The notes below the pieces were generated by a model. The model was given only the letters and a program-made list of their open reading frames with translations, ran no database searches and was not told where the DNA came from. A program made the translations under genes and the position numbers. A stretch of 64,000 bases of DNA from Snuella sedimenti (GTDB taxonomy: Bacteria; Bacteroidota; Bacteroidia; Flavobacteriales; Flavobacteriaceae), in NCBI RefSeq assembly GCF_016428595.1, contig NZ_JAELVQ010000003.1, positions 62,001-126,000 on the forward strand, written 5' to 3'. Below, one piece after another: positions 54,971-63,660 of the stretch. Position 1 is the first letter of the stretch; each line of letters opens with the position of its first letter.

Positions 54971-56266
54971 ATGCCGGATAGTTTAGAAAGTATAGAAATA
55001 CGAAGCCAGGAGGTACAAGAAATTTTAACCAAAACGCCCAATGGGATCATACGTTGGGGTAATATGGTATTCTTACTACTTACTCTTCTAATATTTGTAT
55101 TAACGTATTTTATAAAATACCCGGATATAATAGTTTCTGAAGCTGTAATTACAACAAAAATACCCCCTCAAAAAGAATATGCTAAAATTACGGGGAAGAT
55201 GGATACTATTTTGATACAAGACAAGCAGCACGTTAATAAAAATAGTCTTTTAGGGGTTATTGAAAATACAGCTGAATATGAAGATGTTATATTCTTAAAA
55301 TCAATTGTTGATACCTTAAAAGTAAATAAGCACGAGTTTGTATTTCCCTTAGATATGATTCCTATTTTGTTTTTAGGAGAAATAGAAAATAGCTATGCAG
55401 CTTTTGAAAACAATTATATAAAATATATACTAAACAAAAATTTGCATCCTTTTGAGAATGAAATAAAAATTAATGAAATTTCCGTTGTTGAATCAAAAAG
55501 AAGGCTCAAAACATTACATTCTCAGAGTATTTTGATTAAGAAAGAGTTGCATTTTAAGAAGGTAGATTTGGAGCGATACAGGGGGCTTTTCGAGAAGGGA
55601 ATGATTTCGGAAAAAGAATTTGAAAGCAGACAGTTGGAATATATTCAAGCAGAGAAAAGCTACCACAATATGAATGCCTCGATGTCACAGTTAAGAGAAG
55701 CCGTCGCTACAACTAAAAAAGTATATAAAGACGTTCAAATTACCCAGGTAAGAGAAGAAATGATGCTTTTAAAAAATGTAATTCAGTCATTTAATTTACT
55801 AAAAAAAGCCATTGGAGATTGGCAAAATAAGTACGCATTTGTTTCTAATATCGATGGTACTGTTTCGTTGTTTGATTATTGGTCCGAAAACCAATCGGTT
55901 AACCAGGGGGATCTGGTGTTTACAATAATTCCTTCACAAAATTCGTCGTATGTTGTAAAGTTAAAAATGCCTTCAATTAACTCGGGCAAACTTAAAACAG
56001 GGCAAGTAGTTAATATTAAGCTAGAGAATTATCCCGATTATGAATTTGGTGTTTTAAAAGGAAAGGTTTCTAGTATTTCTGATATAGCTAATAAAGAAGG
56101 ATACTATAATGTAGATGTGTCATTACCACAAAAGCTTATTACTTCCTATGGTAAAGAGATTGAATTCAAACACGAAATGAAAGCATCTGCAGAGGTAATT
56201 ACAGACGATTTAAGATTAATAGAACGCTTCCTTCATCAGTTTAATAGATTAATCGCGAGAAATTAA
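54971..56266 (+). CDS. HlyD-family periplasmic adaptor
   Basis: The 431-residue protein has one N-terminal membrane helix (about residues 28-46, MVFLLLTLLIFVLTYFIKY), a biotinyl-lipoyl-like part (IPPQKEYAKITGKMDTILIQ), a coiled-coil hairpin (about 165-260, KRRLKTLHSQSILIKKELHF) and a beta-barrel end (SGKLKTGQVVNIKLENYPDY). It links the exporter to an outer-membrane channel (not encoded here) so the peptide leaves the cell in one step. Its stop codon overlaps the next start (TAATG), so the following gene is translated together with it. Confidence 0.92.
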   Translation: MPDSLESIEIRSQEVQEILTKTPNGIIRWGNMVFLLLTLLIFVLTYFIKYPDIIVSEAVITTKIPPQKEYAKITGKMDTILIQDKQHVNKNSLLGVIENTAEYEDVIFLKSIVDTLKVNKHEFVFPLDMIPILFLGEIENSYAAFENNYIKYILNKNLHPFENEIKINEISVVESKRRLKTLHSQSILIKKELHFKKVDLERYRGLFEKGMISEKEFESRQLEYIQAEKSYHNMNASMSQLREAVATTKKVYKDVQITQVREEMMLLKNVIQSFNLLKKAIGDWQNKYAFVSNIDGTVSLFDYWSENQSVNQGDLVFTIIPSQNSSYVVKLKMPSINSGKLKTGQVVNIKLENYPDYEFGVLKGKVSSISDIANKEGYYNVDVSLPQKLITSYGKEIEFKHEMKASAEVITDDLRLIERFLHQFNRLIARN

Positions 56267-57192
56267 TGACAAATCATAATGTTGCACAGTTTTTATTAAT
56301 CAATGCCGATGTTGTAAAATCAATGGGTATTGATTCCAGATTAGCACTCACCCATTATTTTTTCAAATATGCGGAAATGTATACTAAAGACTTGTATAAT
56401 AATTTTGCATTTGATTTTTTGGAAGACATTTTAAGCGAACTTTTTTCCGATGAAGAAGAAAAAAAAGATGCCATGGAGCTTATTAAATTGGGATATGCAC
56501 TGGTTGATTTTTCTAAGAAGAAATTTTTTGAATCCAGCGATTTGGAAGAAATTTTGCATCATATAGATAAAGTTGCTTTAAAAGAGGGAGATATAGTATT
56601 AAAGTCTCCAACAGTTGAAAAAAGTGCTTCCAGAGATTTGTGTCTAATCGCTATGTATATAGCAATTAGAATTGCTTATTTTGATAAAGGTGATTATTTC
56701 TATCAAGCTTCAAAGCAACTATTATTAGCTGTTTGTTCAAGGTTATTCGATGGCGAAATTTTATTTAATAATAAAGAAGAATTGCTGTCTGTTTTAGAAT
56801 ATGCCGAACTATTAAATACGCTCGATCGTTTAAATATTGAAGTTAATTCCACCCTGAAAAAAAGGGAGGCTTTGCATCCAGAACTTTCCAAACAAGCAAA
56901 TCAATTCTTTTTAAAGAGTATTACAGCAAAGGATTTCAAAAATGCCGTGCATTTTAGCCTGTTCGTTAAGGATATTACAGAGCTATCAAAAGTAAATATG
57001 GATATTTATTTTGATCAAATAGGGGGAGAAATAAAAGACGTTATTAACAATATGGAAGATGTAAATCGGAATGAAATTACGGAAATAATGGCTTATGTAC
57101 TTTTATTAGCAAATTATGTCCTTTATAGGGAAGATTTCATGGATTTGGGTAAAGATATTTATTTGAAGGTCGTAACAGCAGATATTATCTAA
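56266..57192 (+). CDS. Unknown helical protein of the peptide cluster
   Basis: The ATG at 56266 overlaps the HlyD stop codon, and the frame runs for 308 residues. I recognise no family. The protein is predicted almost wholly alpha-helical and acidic, has no signal peptide or membrane helix, and contains few cysteines (SRDLCLIAMYIAIRIAYFDK; LLLAVCSRLF). Its fixed place between the exporter adaptor and the glycosyltransferase suggests a cytoplasmic helper or maturation protein. It may hold the precursor for modification, but there is no motif to support that. Confidence 0.65.
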   Translation: MTNHNVAQFLLINADVVKSMGIDSRLALTHYFFKYAEMYTKDLYNNFAFDFLEDILSELFSDEEEKKDAMELIKLGYALVDFSKKKFFESSDLEEILHHIDKVALKEGDIVLKSPTVEKSASRDLCLIAMYIAIRIAYFDKGDYFYQASKQLLLAVCSRLFDGEILFNNKEELLSVLEYAELLNTLDRLNIEVNSTLKKREALHPELSKQANQFFLKSITAKDFKNAVHFSLFVKDITELSKVNMDIYFDQIGGEIKDVINNMEDVNRNEITEIMAYVLLLANYVLYREDFMDLGKDIYLKVVTADII

Positions 57193-57218
57193 ATGAAGCA
57201 ATTCTAATAGATGTATGT

Positions 57219-58448
57219 ATGAATAAAAAACGAATTTTTATTATTGCTCAAGATGATAAGACCTTTAAGTATGGTGTTGGGACATATGTAAAAGAAATAC
57301 TTGAGCATGGGAAAAATGAAACCGCATTTGAGATAGTACTTGTACTACTTGCCAGTTTACATAAAACGGTTATAGTCGAAAAAACAAATAATAATACCAA
57401 ATATTTCTACATTCCTAAGCCTGTTGTGTATGATAATAATCAACCTGATATTTTATCTTATAGCTACTCTAAAGCCTTATATGTATTATTGAATGATTTT
57501 TTTACCATAGGAGAAAACGATGTGTTTCACTTTAATGATGTTACTCAGTATGTGCTGCTCAATGATATTAAAGCGTACACTACTGCTAAAATAATTTATA
57601 CCATTCATGTGTCTTTATTGAAAACTTTTTATGGTAAAAATAAAGTATTACAATTACAGGATTTTTCGAGAGAAGAAGATGGAGAAGATTCTATATACAA
57701 AAGATCAATAAATACTGAGATACAAAATTGCGAATTAGCTGACAAGGTAATTTGTTTGTCTGATGATATGTTAGATGATATAGTTAATACCTATAAAACC
57801 TCGATGGACAAAGTACAAAAAATCAATAATGGTATAAGCCCACAAAACTTGTCTTATGCAAAAAGAGAAATAGATATATTAAAGAGGAAAATTAATATTA
57901 GGCCTGATGATTTTCTTTTGTTATATGTTGGTAGAATTGAGACCAATAAGGGAGTGCAATTTTTGATTGAATCATTCAATACATTGCTAAAAAAGGGATA
58001 TGACCGTATTCATTTGTTAATTGTGGGGGACGGAATGCTAAAAAAGAAACTCGAAAAGGATGTTTGTGGTTTTAAAGATAAAATTACGTTTTCGGGATAC
58101 GTAGCACCGGAAGATATTTATCAATATTACTCTATGGCTGATGCTATGGTGTTTCCTTCTTTGAATGAACAGAGTAGTTATGTCATGTTGGAAGCTATGT
58201 CCTTCAAACTACCTTTAATTGTAACAAATATTACTGCTTTCAATATTTTAGAAGATAACTGGTCCTGTTTAAAAGCACGTGTTACAAATAATGCGGTTGA
58301 TTTAGAGGAATTAACCTCTAAAATGGAAGTGTTTATAGGCGATAGAACCTTAAGAAACAGGATTGCAGAAAGGGCTTATTCTCTTTTTTTAGAAAAGTAT
58401 ACCGCAAAAAAAATGTTTGACCAGACGTACTCTGATTTGTTCGAGTAA
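57219..58448 (+). CDS. GT4-type glycosyltransferase in the peptide cluster
   Basis: The 409-residue protein has a GT-B fold: an N-terminal half opening IFIIAQDDKTFKYGVGTYVK, and the C-terminal nucleotide-sugar site LLYVGRIETNKGVQFLIESF (about residue 233) and NEQSSYVMLEAMSFKLPLIV (about 318), which contains the GT4 E-x7-E pair. Related enzymes sit beside GG-leader natural-product precursors in Bacteroidales. It is cytoplasmic, with no signal or membrane helix. The core peptide has no Ser/Thr, so if the peptide is its acceptor the linkage would have to be to Cys, Asn or Tyr. A decayed copy of its 5' end lies at 50541. Confidence 0.88.
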   Translation: MNKKRIFIIAQDDKTFKYGVGTYVKEILEHGKNETAFEIVLVLLASLHKTVIVEKTNNNTKYFYIPKPVVYDNNQPDILSYSYSKALYVLLNDFFTIGENDVFHFNDVTQYVLLNDIKAYTTAKIIYTIHVSLLKTFYGKNKVLQLQDFSREEDGEDSIYKRSINTEIQNCELADKVICLSDDMLDDIVNTYKTSMDKVQKINNGISPQNLSYAKREIDILKRKINIRPDDFLLLYVGRIETNKGVQFLIESFNTLLKKGYDRIHLLIVGDGMLKKKLEKDVCGFKDKITFSGYVAPEDIYQYYSMADAMVFPSLNEQSSYVMLEAMSFKLPLIVTNITAFNILEDNWSCLKARVTNNAVDLEELTSKMEVFIGDRTLRNRIAERAYSLFLEKYTAKKMFDQTYSDLFE

Positions 58449-58472
58449 TTGAGGATAAGTGCTTCATATAAA

Positions 58473-59480
58473 TCAGCCTCCAATAGAAATCATACTTCGG
58501 TTGTTGTTGTGTAATTTGGGATCCTGTAGTTTCTCTAAAGTATCCATGCCGCCACGCATTTTAAATTTGGCCTGAACCGCTTTTTGTATAATGGGTTCTA
58601 TGGATTTTCCTTGGCGAAGGGTTGTAAGTAAATCGGATTCGGTAGATGAAAACAGGCAATTTTTTAATTGGCCATTGGCCGTTAATCGTAGTCTGTTACA
58701 AGAGTCGCAAAACGGGTTGGTAACTGAGCTTATAATGGCAAAACTACCACTGTAATTTTTTATTTTATAGTTTTTAGAAGTGTCGTTAGGAGCATCTTGT
58801 AAGCGTTCTATATGGTTTTTTGGAAAGGCTTTGTTTACGTAATTCATGATCTCTTTATAGGATACCATTTTACGCATATCCCATTTGTTACCATCAAAAG
58901 GCATAAACTCTATAAAACGTATCGAAATTGGTAACCCTTTAGTTAAATTAATGAAATCAATAATTTCATTATCATTGAAGCCTTTCATTAAAACGGCGTT
59001 TAATTTTACATTAAAACCTTCGGAAACCAATAACATAATATTATTGTAAACCGTTTCAAACTGATCGCGCCTCGTGATATGCTTAAACTTTTCACGGTCT
59101 AACGAATCTAGGCTTACATTAATGCTATTGACATTATTTGCTTTTAAAACACCTATAAACTTGTCTATGATTACCGCATTTGAGGTAATTGACAATGTAA
59201 CAGGGAGCGATGCTAACTTTTCGAGGATGATAGGGATATCTTTTCTGATTAATGGTTCGCCACCAGTCAATCTTATTTTAGTAACCCCATGATCAACAAA
59301 AGTTTTGGCGATATTGTAGATTTCCTCATAAGTCATTAAGTGGCTTTTGGGAGAGAGTTGCACGCCCTCTTCTGGCATGCAATAAGAACAGCGTAGGTTG
59401 CAACGTTCAATTAATGAGATGCGTAAATAGGTATGGTCTCGGCCAAATGTATCTTGCAATATGTTTTTATTTTCTTTCAA
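58473..59480 (-). CDS. moaA: GTP 3',8-cyclase (MoaA)
   Basis: The 335-residue radical-SAM enzyme carries the N-terminal cluster C27-x3-C31-x2-C34 in ERCNLRCSYCMPEEGV, the GGEPLI motif (about residue 73), the C-terminal cluster (NPFCDSCNRLRLTANGQLKN, about 257) and the required Gly-Gly end (RSMISIGG). It makes the first intermediate of molybdopterin from GTP with the MoaC domain encoded next door. It is the last gene of a minus-strand cofactor operon. Confidence 0.96.
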   Translation of the reverse strand: MKENKNILQDTFGRDHTYLRISLIERCNLRCSYCMPEEGVQLSPKSHLMTYEEIYNIAKTFVDHGVTKIRLTGGEPLIRKDIPIILEKLASLPVTLSITSNAVIIDKFIGVLKANNVNSINVSLDSLDREKFKHITRRDQFETVYNNIMLLVSEGFNVKLNAVLMKGFNDNEIIDFINLTKGLPISIRFIEFMPFDGNKWDMRKMVSYKEIMNYVNKAFPKNHIERLQDAPNDTSKNYKIKNYSGSFAIISSVTNPFCDSCNRLRLTANGQLKNCLFSSTESDLLTTLRQGKSIEPIIQKAVQAKFKMRGGMDTLEKLQDPKLHNNNRSMISIGG

Positions 59481-59520
59481 AACGTCTTATATCTAACTTC
59501 TTATATCTAATAATATTAAT

Positions 59521-60432
59521 CTAATCATGCCTTTCGCCCCGTAATACTCCGAATATATGCAGTACCGATGGAAAGATGGCGTCCATAGACTCTTTTGCCC
59601 CATTTGTAGAACCCGGTAAGGCCAATACTAAGCTATTTTTTATCGTACCGGCAACACTTCTGGATAACATAGCATAAGGGGTTCTTCCTTGTCCATAATT
59701 GCGAATGGCTTCTTCAATACCCGAAATGCGTCGGTCAAGAAGAGGGGTCAACGCTTCCGGTGTTACATCCCGTGGGGAAAGTCCTGTGCCGCCAGTATAA
59801 ATAATAAGATCGATGCCTTGTTGTTGGTAGGTTTTGGCTTTGTCTTGAATCTTTTCTGTTTCATCGGGAATAATACTGTAATCAGCAATACTTACACCAC
59901 AAGCCTTTAGTTTTTCGATAATAGCCTTACCTGCCTTGTCTTCTTTTTGTCCTGCTGAGATGGTATCGGAGCATACTATCACCGCAGCATTTAAATCGGT
60001 CTTAAAGCGGTTTTTATAGTCAGATTTACCACCTTTTTTGTTCAGTAGCTTGATATGGTGTATCTCGATACCCTTGTCAATAGGTTTCAGCATATCATAC
60101 ATATTAAGTGCTACTACACTGGCACCGTGCATGGCTTCCACTTCAACCCCTGTTTTATAGATGGTTTTAACGGTAAACAGCACGGTAATTTCCAAATCCT
60201 TTATTTCGTATTCTACCCCTGTAAATTCAATAGGAAGCGGGTGGCAATCCGGTAAAATGTCGGGCGTACGTTTCACACCCAATAAACCGGCAGCTTTACT
60301 CATAGCAAATACGTTGCCTTTAGGAACCGTATCGTTCTGTATAGCAGTTATGGTTTCGGGTTTACTAACCTTAATAACAGCTTGCGCTATAGCAGTTCGT
60401 AGTGTGGTGTTTTTATGTGTGATGTCGACCAT
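59521..60432 (-). CDS. MoaC-MoaB fusion
   Basis: The 303-residue protein joins MoaC (residues 1 to about 150: VEVEAMHGASVVALNMYDML, with the aspartate and histidine-containing active face) to a MoaB/MogA-type domain (about 150-303: DTISAGQKEDKAGKAIIEKL and IIYTGGTGLSPRDVTPEAL). MoaC makes cyclic pyranopterin; the MoaB part adenylylates molybdopterin. The fusion is common in Bacteroidota. It lies 40 bp before moaA and 31 bp after the four-helix-bundle gene. Confidence 0.93.
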   Translation of the reverse strand: MVDITHKNTTLRTAIAQAVIKVSKPETITAIQNDTVPKGNVFAMSKAAGLLGVKRTPDILPDCHPLPIEFTGVEYEIKDLEITVLFTVKTIYKTGVEVEAMHGASVVALNMYDMLKPIDKGIEIHHIKLLNKKGGKSDYKNRFKTDLNAAVIVCSDTISAGQKEDKAGKAIIEKLKACGVSIADYSIIPDETEKIQDKAKTYQQQGIDLIIYTGGTGLSPRDVTPEALTPLLDRRISGIEEAIRNYGQGRTPYAMLSRSVAGTIKNSLVLALPGSTNGAKESMDAIFPSVLHIFGVLRGERHD

Positions 60433-60463
60433 TTTAATTTTTTTATTGTTTATTTTCTATTGG

Positions 60464-60811
60464 CTATTTATTATTAGCAGTTTTTCTTGAGGCTATGAAT
60501 ATTGCTGTTAATTCGCTGGATTCTTTTAGCAACTCGTCTATTTTTTCTCTATCTATTAAATTTTCATCTAACGCAAACTCTAACCAAAAATTTGATTCAT
60601 CTACTTCTTCAATTACGATGCTGATCTTGGCAATAAAGCTTGGTTTTGACTGAGCAATACATGTAGCTCTATAATTGGCAGCTACAGAAGTAGAACATCT
60701 TATAAGTTGCATCTTTATGTGTTTAGCTAAATAGGTGTTAGGAAGTAGTTCGGTTACTTTAATGCAATTATGGGCAAATTGCTTTGTTCTTTGTTTTAGT
60801 ACTTCCTTCAT
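60464..60811 (-). CDS. Four-helix-bundle (S23-like) protein inside the cofactor operon
   Basis: The 115-residue protein is helical and resembles the S23/23S-rRNA-intervening-sequence family (FAHNCIKVTELLPNT, LIRCSTSVAANYRATCIAQS, EVDESNFWLEFALDENLI). It has no link to molybdenum cofactor chemistry. It lies between moaE and moaCB in the same direction. A run of TCAATCG tandem repeats occupies the 81 bp before its start. Such genes are often found inserted in unrelated operons, so recent arrival is plausible. Its role is unknown. Confidence 0.85.
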   Translation of the reverse strand: MKEVLKQRTKQFAHNCIKVTELLPNTYLAKHIKMQLIRCSTSVAANYRATCIAQSKPSFIAKISIVIEEVDESNFWLEFALDENLIDREKIDELLKESSELTAIFIASRKTANNK

Positions 60812-60836
60812 AATTATTATTCAAATAGCCATTTCA

Positions 60837-60895
60837 TCAATAATAAATCGTCAATAATAAATCGTCAATCGTCAATCGTCAATCGTCAATAATCA
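60837..60895. repeat. Short tandem repeats TCAATAATAAATCG and TCAATCG
   Basis: Two 14-bp units (TCAATAATAAATCG) are followed by three 7-bp units (TCAATCG) and a partial unit. The tract ends inside the moaE stop region and fills the gap before the four-helix-bundle gene. Confidence 0.85.
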
Positions 60896-61336
60896 ATTAT
60901 TAACCTTCCATTGATGCGTATTGTCCTCAAAAACCTCTTTACCAAAAACAGGTACTTCGGATTTTATGGCTTCTACAATAAACTCCAAAGCTTCAAAAAC
61001 AACCTTTCGCCTTGGTGATGACACAAAAACGAAAAGACATATTTCACCGGCTTTTACAGTTCCTAAGCTGTGATAAATATGCATGCAGGTTAGGTTGAAT
61101 TTAGCAAAAGCAGCTTCTCTTATTTCATGGAACTTGGCATTCGCCATATCTTCGTAAGCCGTGTATTCAATAGCAGAAACAGTTTTACCATCAATTTCAT
61201 CAGCACGCACTTGTCCTAAAAAGATGTTGTGGGCGCCAATGCTGGTTTTGGTTTGGTGTTTGGCAATGGAGTCACCAATAAACTCAGAGGAAATAGCTCC
61301 TTGTCTAAACACATTCTTTGGTTTTTTATTTGTCAT
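60893..61336 (-). CDS. moaE: Molybdopterin synthase catalytic subunit (MoaE)
   Basis: The 147-residue protein matches MoaE: GAHNIFLGQVRADEIDGKTV (about 34), IEYTAYEDMANAKFHEIREA (about 56), IYHSLGTVKAGEICLFVFVS (about 87), SSPRRKVVFEALEFIVEAIK (about 107) and the active-site lysines in VPVFGKEVFED. It transfers sulfur from MoaD (62490) to cyclic pyranopterin. The gene lies 52 bp after the moeB-like gene in the operon direction. Confidence 0.94.
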   Translation of the reverse strand: MTNKKPKNVFRQGAISSEFIGDSIAKHQTKTSIGAHNIFLGQVRADEIDGKTVSAIEYTAYEDMANAKFHEIREAAFAKFNLTCMHIYHSLGTVKAGEICLFVFVSSPRRKVVFEALEFIVEAIKSEVPVFGKEVFEDNTHQWKVNN

Positions 61337-61388
61337 TTTAGTATTGTTTTTATCGTTAGGAGGAACTAAGTAATTTTATTGTTTCTTC

Positions 61389-62471
61389 TCAGCTATGCTG
61401 GTTATTTAAATAGTTTATTATTTCAGGAGCTCCTTCTATAATGTTAACACAATTATTGATATTGTGATCTTGTAAAATTGAAACAGCCCTTTTACTTCGT
61501 ATCCCAGATTGGCAAAACAGTCCTTTCACCTTGTTTGGATCTATTTTGTCTAAACTATTTTCCAATTCGCTAAGCGGAATGTAGGTTATTGGCAGGTTTT
61601 CGACCTTTGGCGTTTCATGTGGTTCTCTAACGTCAATCAGCTGTATGTTGCTTTTAGATAACATTTCGCTGATAGAAATATCAATTATATCAACTTCGCA
61701 AGCATTGTTAGTCATTTGTTTCTTATGAAACAGGTGTTGCGTCTTCAACACCTTTTGAATTTCATTATTAGATTTTGTAATGTTCAATGTTATCGTTTGT
61801 AACGTAAGTGCATTATAGCACAAGAGTTTTCCAGAAAGCACATCGCCAATACCAAGAATAAGTTTTAAAACCTCATTAGCCTGCATGGTACCTATTATAC
61901 CAGGAAGCACACCTAAAACGCCAATTTCCGAACAGTTAGGCACACTGCCTTTTTGTGGTGGATTAGGGAATAAGCAGCGATAGCTTGGTCCGTTTTGATG
62001 ATTAAAAACTGAGACCTGCCCTTCAAATTTATAAATGGCTCCAAAAACTAGGGGTTTGTTCGCTATAATACAGGCATCATTAATAAGGTAGCGTGTTTCA
62101 AAATTATCGGTACCATCAACTATAATGTCGTATTGCTTAAATAAGTTTACGGCATTTTTATAGCTTAGTTGTTCAGGATAGGCTTTAATATTTATGGCAT
62201 CATTTAAATCTTGTAAGCGCTTTTTTGCTGCCTCAGCTTTATTTTGGCCGAGTGATGCTGTGCCAAATAACACCTGACGTTGTAAGTTAGTTATGTCTAC
62301 CACATCAAAGTCAATAATACCTATTGAACCAATACCTGCTGCAGCAAGATATTGTAATATAGGACAGCCTAAACCGCCAGCACCTACTACAAGTACTTTT
62401 GCATTGGACAGTTTGTCTTGACCCGACTGGCCAATTTCGTTAAGAATGATATGTCTGCTGTATCTGTTCAT
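61389..62471 (-). CDS. moeB: MoeB/ThiF-family activating enzyme with rhodanese domain
   Basis: The 360-residue protein has an adenylation domain with the nucleotide motif VLVVGAGGLGCPILQYLAAA (about residue 27) and IDFDVVDITNLQRQVLFG (about 54). A rhodanese domain follows from about 270, with a persulfide-type cysteine in LFCQSGIRSKRAVS (about 327). It activates the Gly-Gly end of MoaD and supplies sulfur. The zinc-binding CxxC pairs of typical MoeB are not obvious. The neighbours moaD and moaE support a role in molybdopterin rather than thiamine synthesis. Confidence 0.9.
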   Translation of the reverse strand: MNRYSRHIILNEIGQSGQDKLSNAKVLVVGAGGLGCPILQYLAAAGIGSIGIIDFDVVDITNLQRQVLFGTASLGQNKAEAAKKRLQDLNDAINIKAYPEQLSYKNAVNLFKQYDIIVDGTDNFETRYLINDACIIANKPLVFGAIYKFEGQVSVFNHQNGPSYRCLFPNPPQKGSVPNCSEIGVLGVLPGIIGTMQANEVLKLILGIGDVLSGKLLCYNALTLQTITLNITKSNNEIQKVLKTQHLFHKKQMTNNACEVDIIDISISEMLSKSNIQLIDVREPHETPKVENLPITYIPLSELENSLDKIDPNKVKGLFCQSGIRSKRAVSILQDHNINNCVNIIEGAPEIINYLNNQHS

Positions 62472-62489
62472 TGTTATTGTTCATTTTAT

Positions 62490-62723
62490 TTAGCCTCCAG
62501 CATATGGTGGTAAAAGGGCTATTTCGTTTCCTGAAAGCTTGGTGTTTACAGGAACTAACACTTGATTTTGTGCTACTTGAAAATTTTTGTGCTTTAGAGC
62601 TGGATATTTTGAAAATAAATTTTCTAAAAGTTCGGAAACTAATACGCCAGAAAAGTTAATAGACTCCTCATGGCATTGTGTTGCTTCAGTTAATAATCCA
62701 AAGTATTTAATGGTAATGGTCAT
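62490..62723 (-). CDS. moaD: Molybdopterin synthase sulfur carrier (MoaD)
   Basis: The 77-residue ubiquitin-like protein ends in the Gly-Gly that carries the thiocarboxylate (LLPPYAGG). It begins TITIKYFGLLTEATQ, the usual first strand. It overlaps the mobA stop by 4 bp, and the partner MoaE is encoded downstream in the operon. Confidence 0.92.
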   Translation of the reverse strand: MTITIKYFGLLTEATQCHEESINFSGVLVSELLENLFSKYPALKHKNFQVAQNQVLVPVNTKLSGNEIALLPPYAGG

Positions 62724-63292
62724 TGACGTATTGCTTTTAATTGTTCGGGCGTATTGATGTTGTTTGTAAAAACATCATTTTCTGCATCTAAAGAAACAGA
62801 CTTAACCTTGCATTGGTTAACACCATATTGTAAGCGTCGTTCCCCTTCTTGTAATAGTTTAAAAAAATGGTATTCACATTGTTTTTTATATAGTGCTATT
62901 AAGGGCATGGTTTTACCTTTACTTTCTATTTGAATAACCTCTGAATTGTTATCATAACTATCTATTAGTTTATTTAAGGTGCCTGTATTAATTAAGGGGA
63001 CATCGCAACTTAAAACTAAGTTAAATTCTGTTTTAGAATGTTTTAAGCCGGTATACACACCAGCTAGGGGGCCAGCATTTTTAATAAGGTCTTCAAAACG
63101 TTTAAAGCCAAAAATGTCATAAGCAGAATGATTGGAAATTACAATGATCTCACCGACTAGAGGGTGGAGGGCATTTGCAATATGTTGAAAGAAAGGCATC
63201 CCTTTAAACATGATTAAGCCTTTATCGGTTCCCATTCGGGAACTTTTGCCTCCGGCCAGAATAATACCAGTTATGTTTTTCTTATCAATCAT
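62720..63292 (-). CDS. mobA: Molybdenum cofactor guanylyltransferase (MobA)
   Basis: The 190-residue nucleotidyltransferase has the signature GIILAGGKSSRMGTDKGLI (about residue 9), NAGPLAGVYTGLKHSK (about 72) and CDVPLINTGTLNKLI (about 96). It adds GMP to molybdopterin, giving the bis-MGD form used by the nitrate reductase and the FdhF-like enzyme. Its 3' end overlaps moaD by 4 bp, so translation is coupled. Confidence 0.92.
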   Translation of the reverse strand: MIDKKNITGIILAGGKSSRMGTDKGLIMFKGMPFFQHIANALHPLVGEIIVISNHSAYDIFGFKRFEDLIKNAGPLAGVYTGLKHSKTEFNLVLSCDVPLINTGTLNKLIDSYDNNSEVIQIESKGKTMPLIALYKKQCEYHFFKLLQEGERRLQYGVNQCKVKSVSLDAENDVFTNNINTPEQLKAIRQ

Positions 63293-63311
63293 TTCTTGCT
63301 AGCATTGTATT

Positions 63312-63650
63312 TTAAATGGTTTCCAGTTTTTTAAGCTGCTCATCTAAAAAGTTCCAACAGTTTTTGTTAATGTCGTCAAATAGAACGATTAGTTTTTTTC
63401 CATAGTCTGTTAGCTCTGCACCCCCGCCTCCCTTACCACCGGTGCTATTGATGGTTACAGGTTGTTTTGATGTTTTATTGACCGAATCGATGAGGTGCCA
63501 AGCCTTTTTATAGGACAAGTTAAGTGATTTAGCTGCTTTTGATAGGGATCCGGTCTCCGCAATGGCTTTTAAGAGTTGTATACGGCCTTCTCCTAAAAAG
63601 ACATGCCCTTCAGATTCTATCCATATTCTACTTTTAATAGTATACTGCAT
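63312..63650 (-). CDS. ModE-like winged-helix transcriptional regulator
   Basis: The 112-residue protein matches the N-terminal DNA-binding domain of ModE: EGRIQLLKAIAETGSLSKAA (about 21), SLNLSYKKAWHLIDSVNKTS (about 43) and GGKGGGGAELTDYGKKLIVL (about 70). The molybdate-binding TOBE part of full ModE is absent. It may sense cofactor or molybdate status through another protein and regulate the operon in which it lies, between moeA and mobA. Confidence 0.88.
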   Translation of the reverse strand: MQYTIKSRIWIESEGHVFLGEGRIQLLKAIAETGSLSKAAKSLNLSYKKAWHLIDSVNKTSKQPVTINSTGGKGGGGAELTDYGKKLIVLFDDINKNCWNFLDEQLKKLETI

Positions 63651-63660
63651 AGTTTTTAAT

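Noticed and set aside
59485-59520. CTTATATCTAA direct repeat before moaA
   Set aside because: Only two short copies in AT-rich intergenic DNA; no inference possible.
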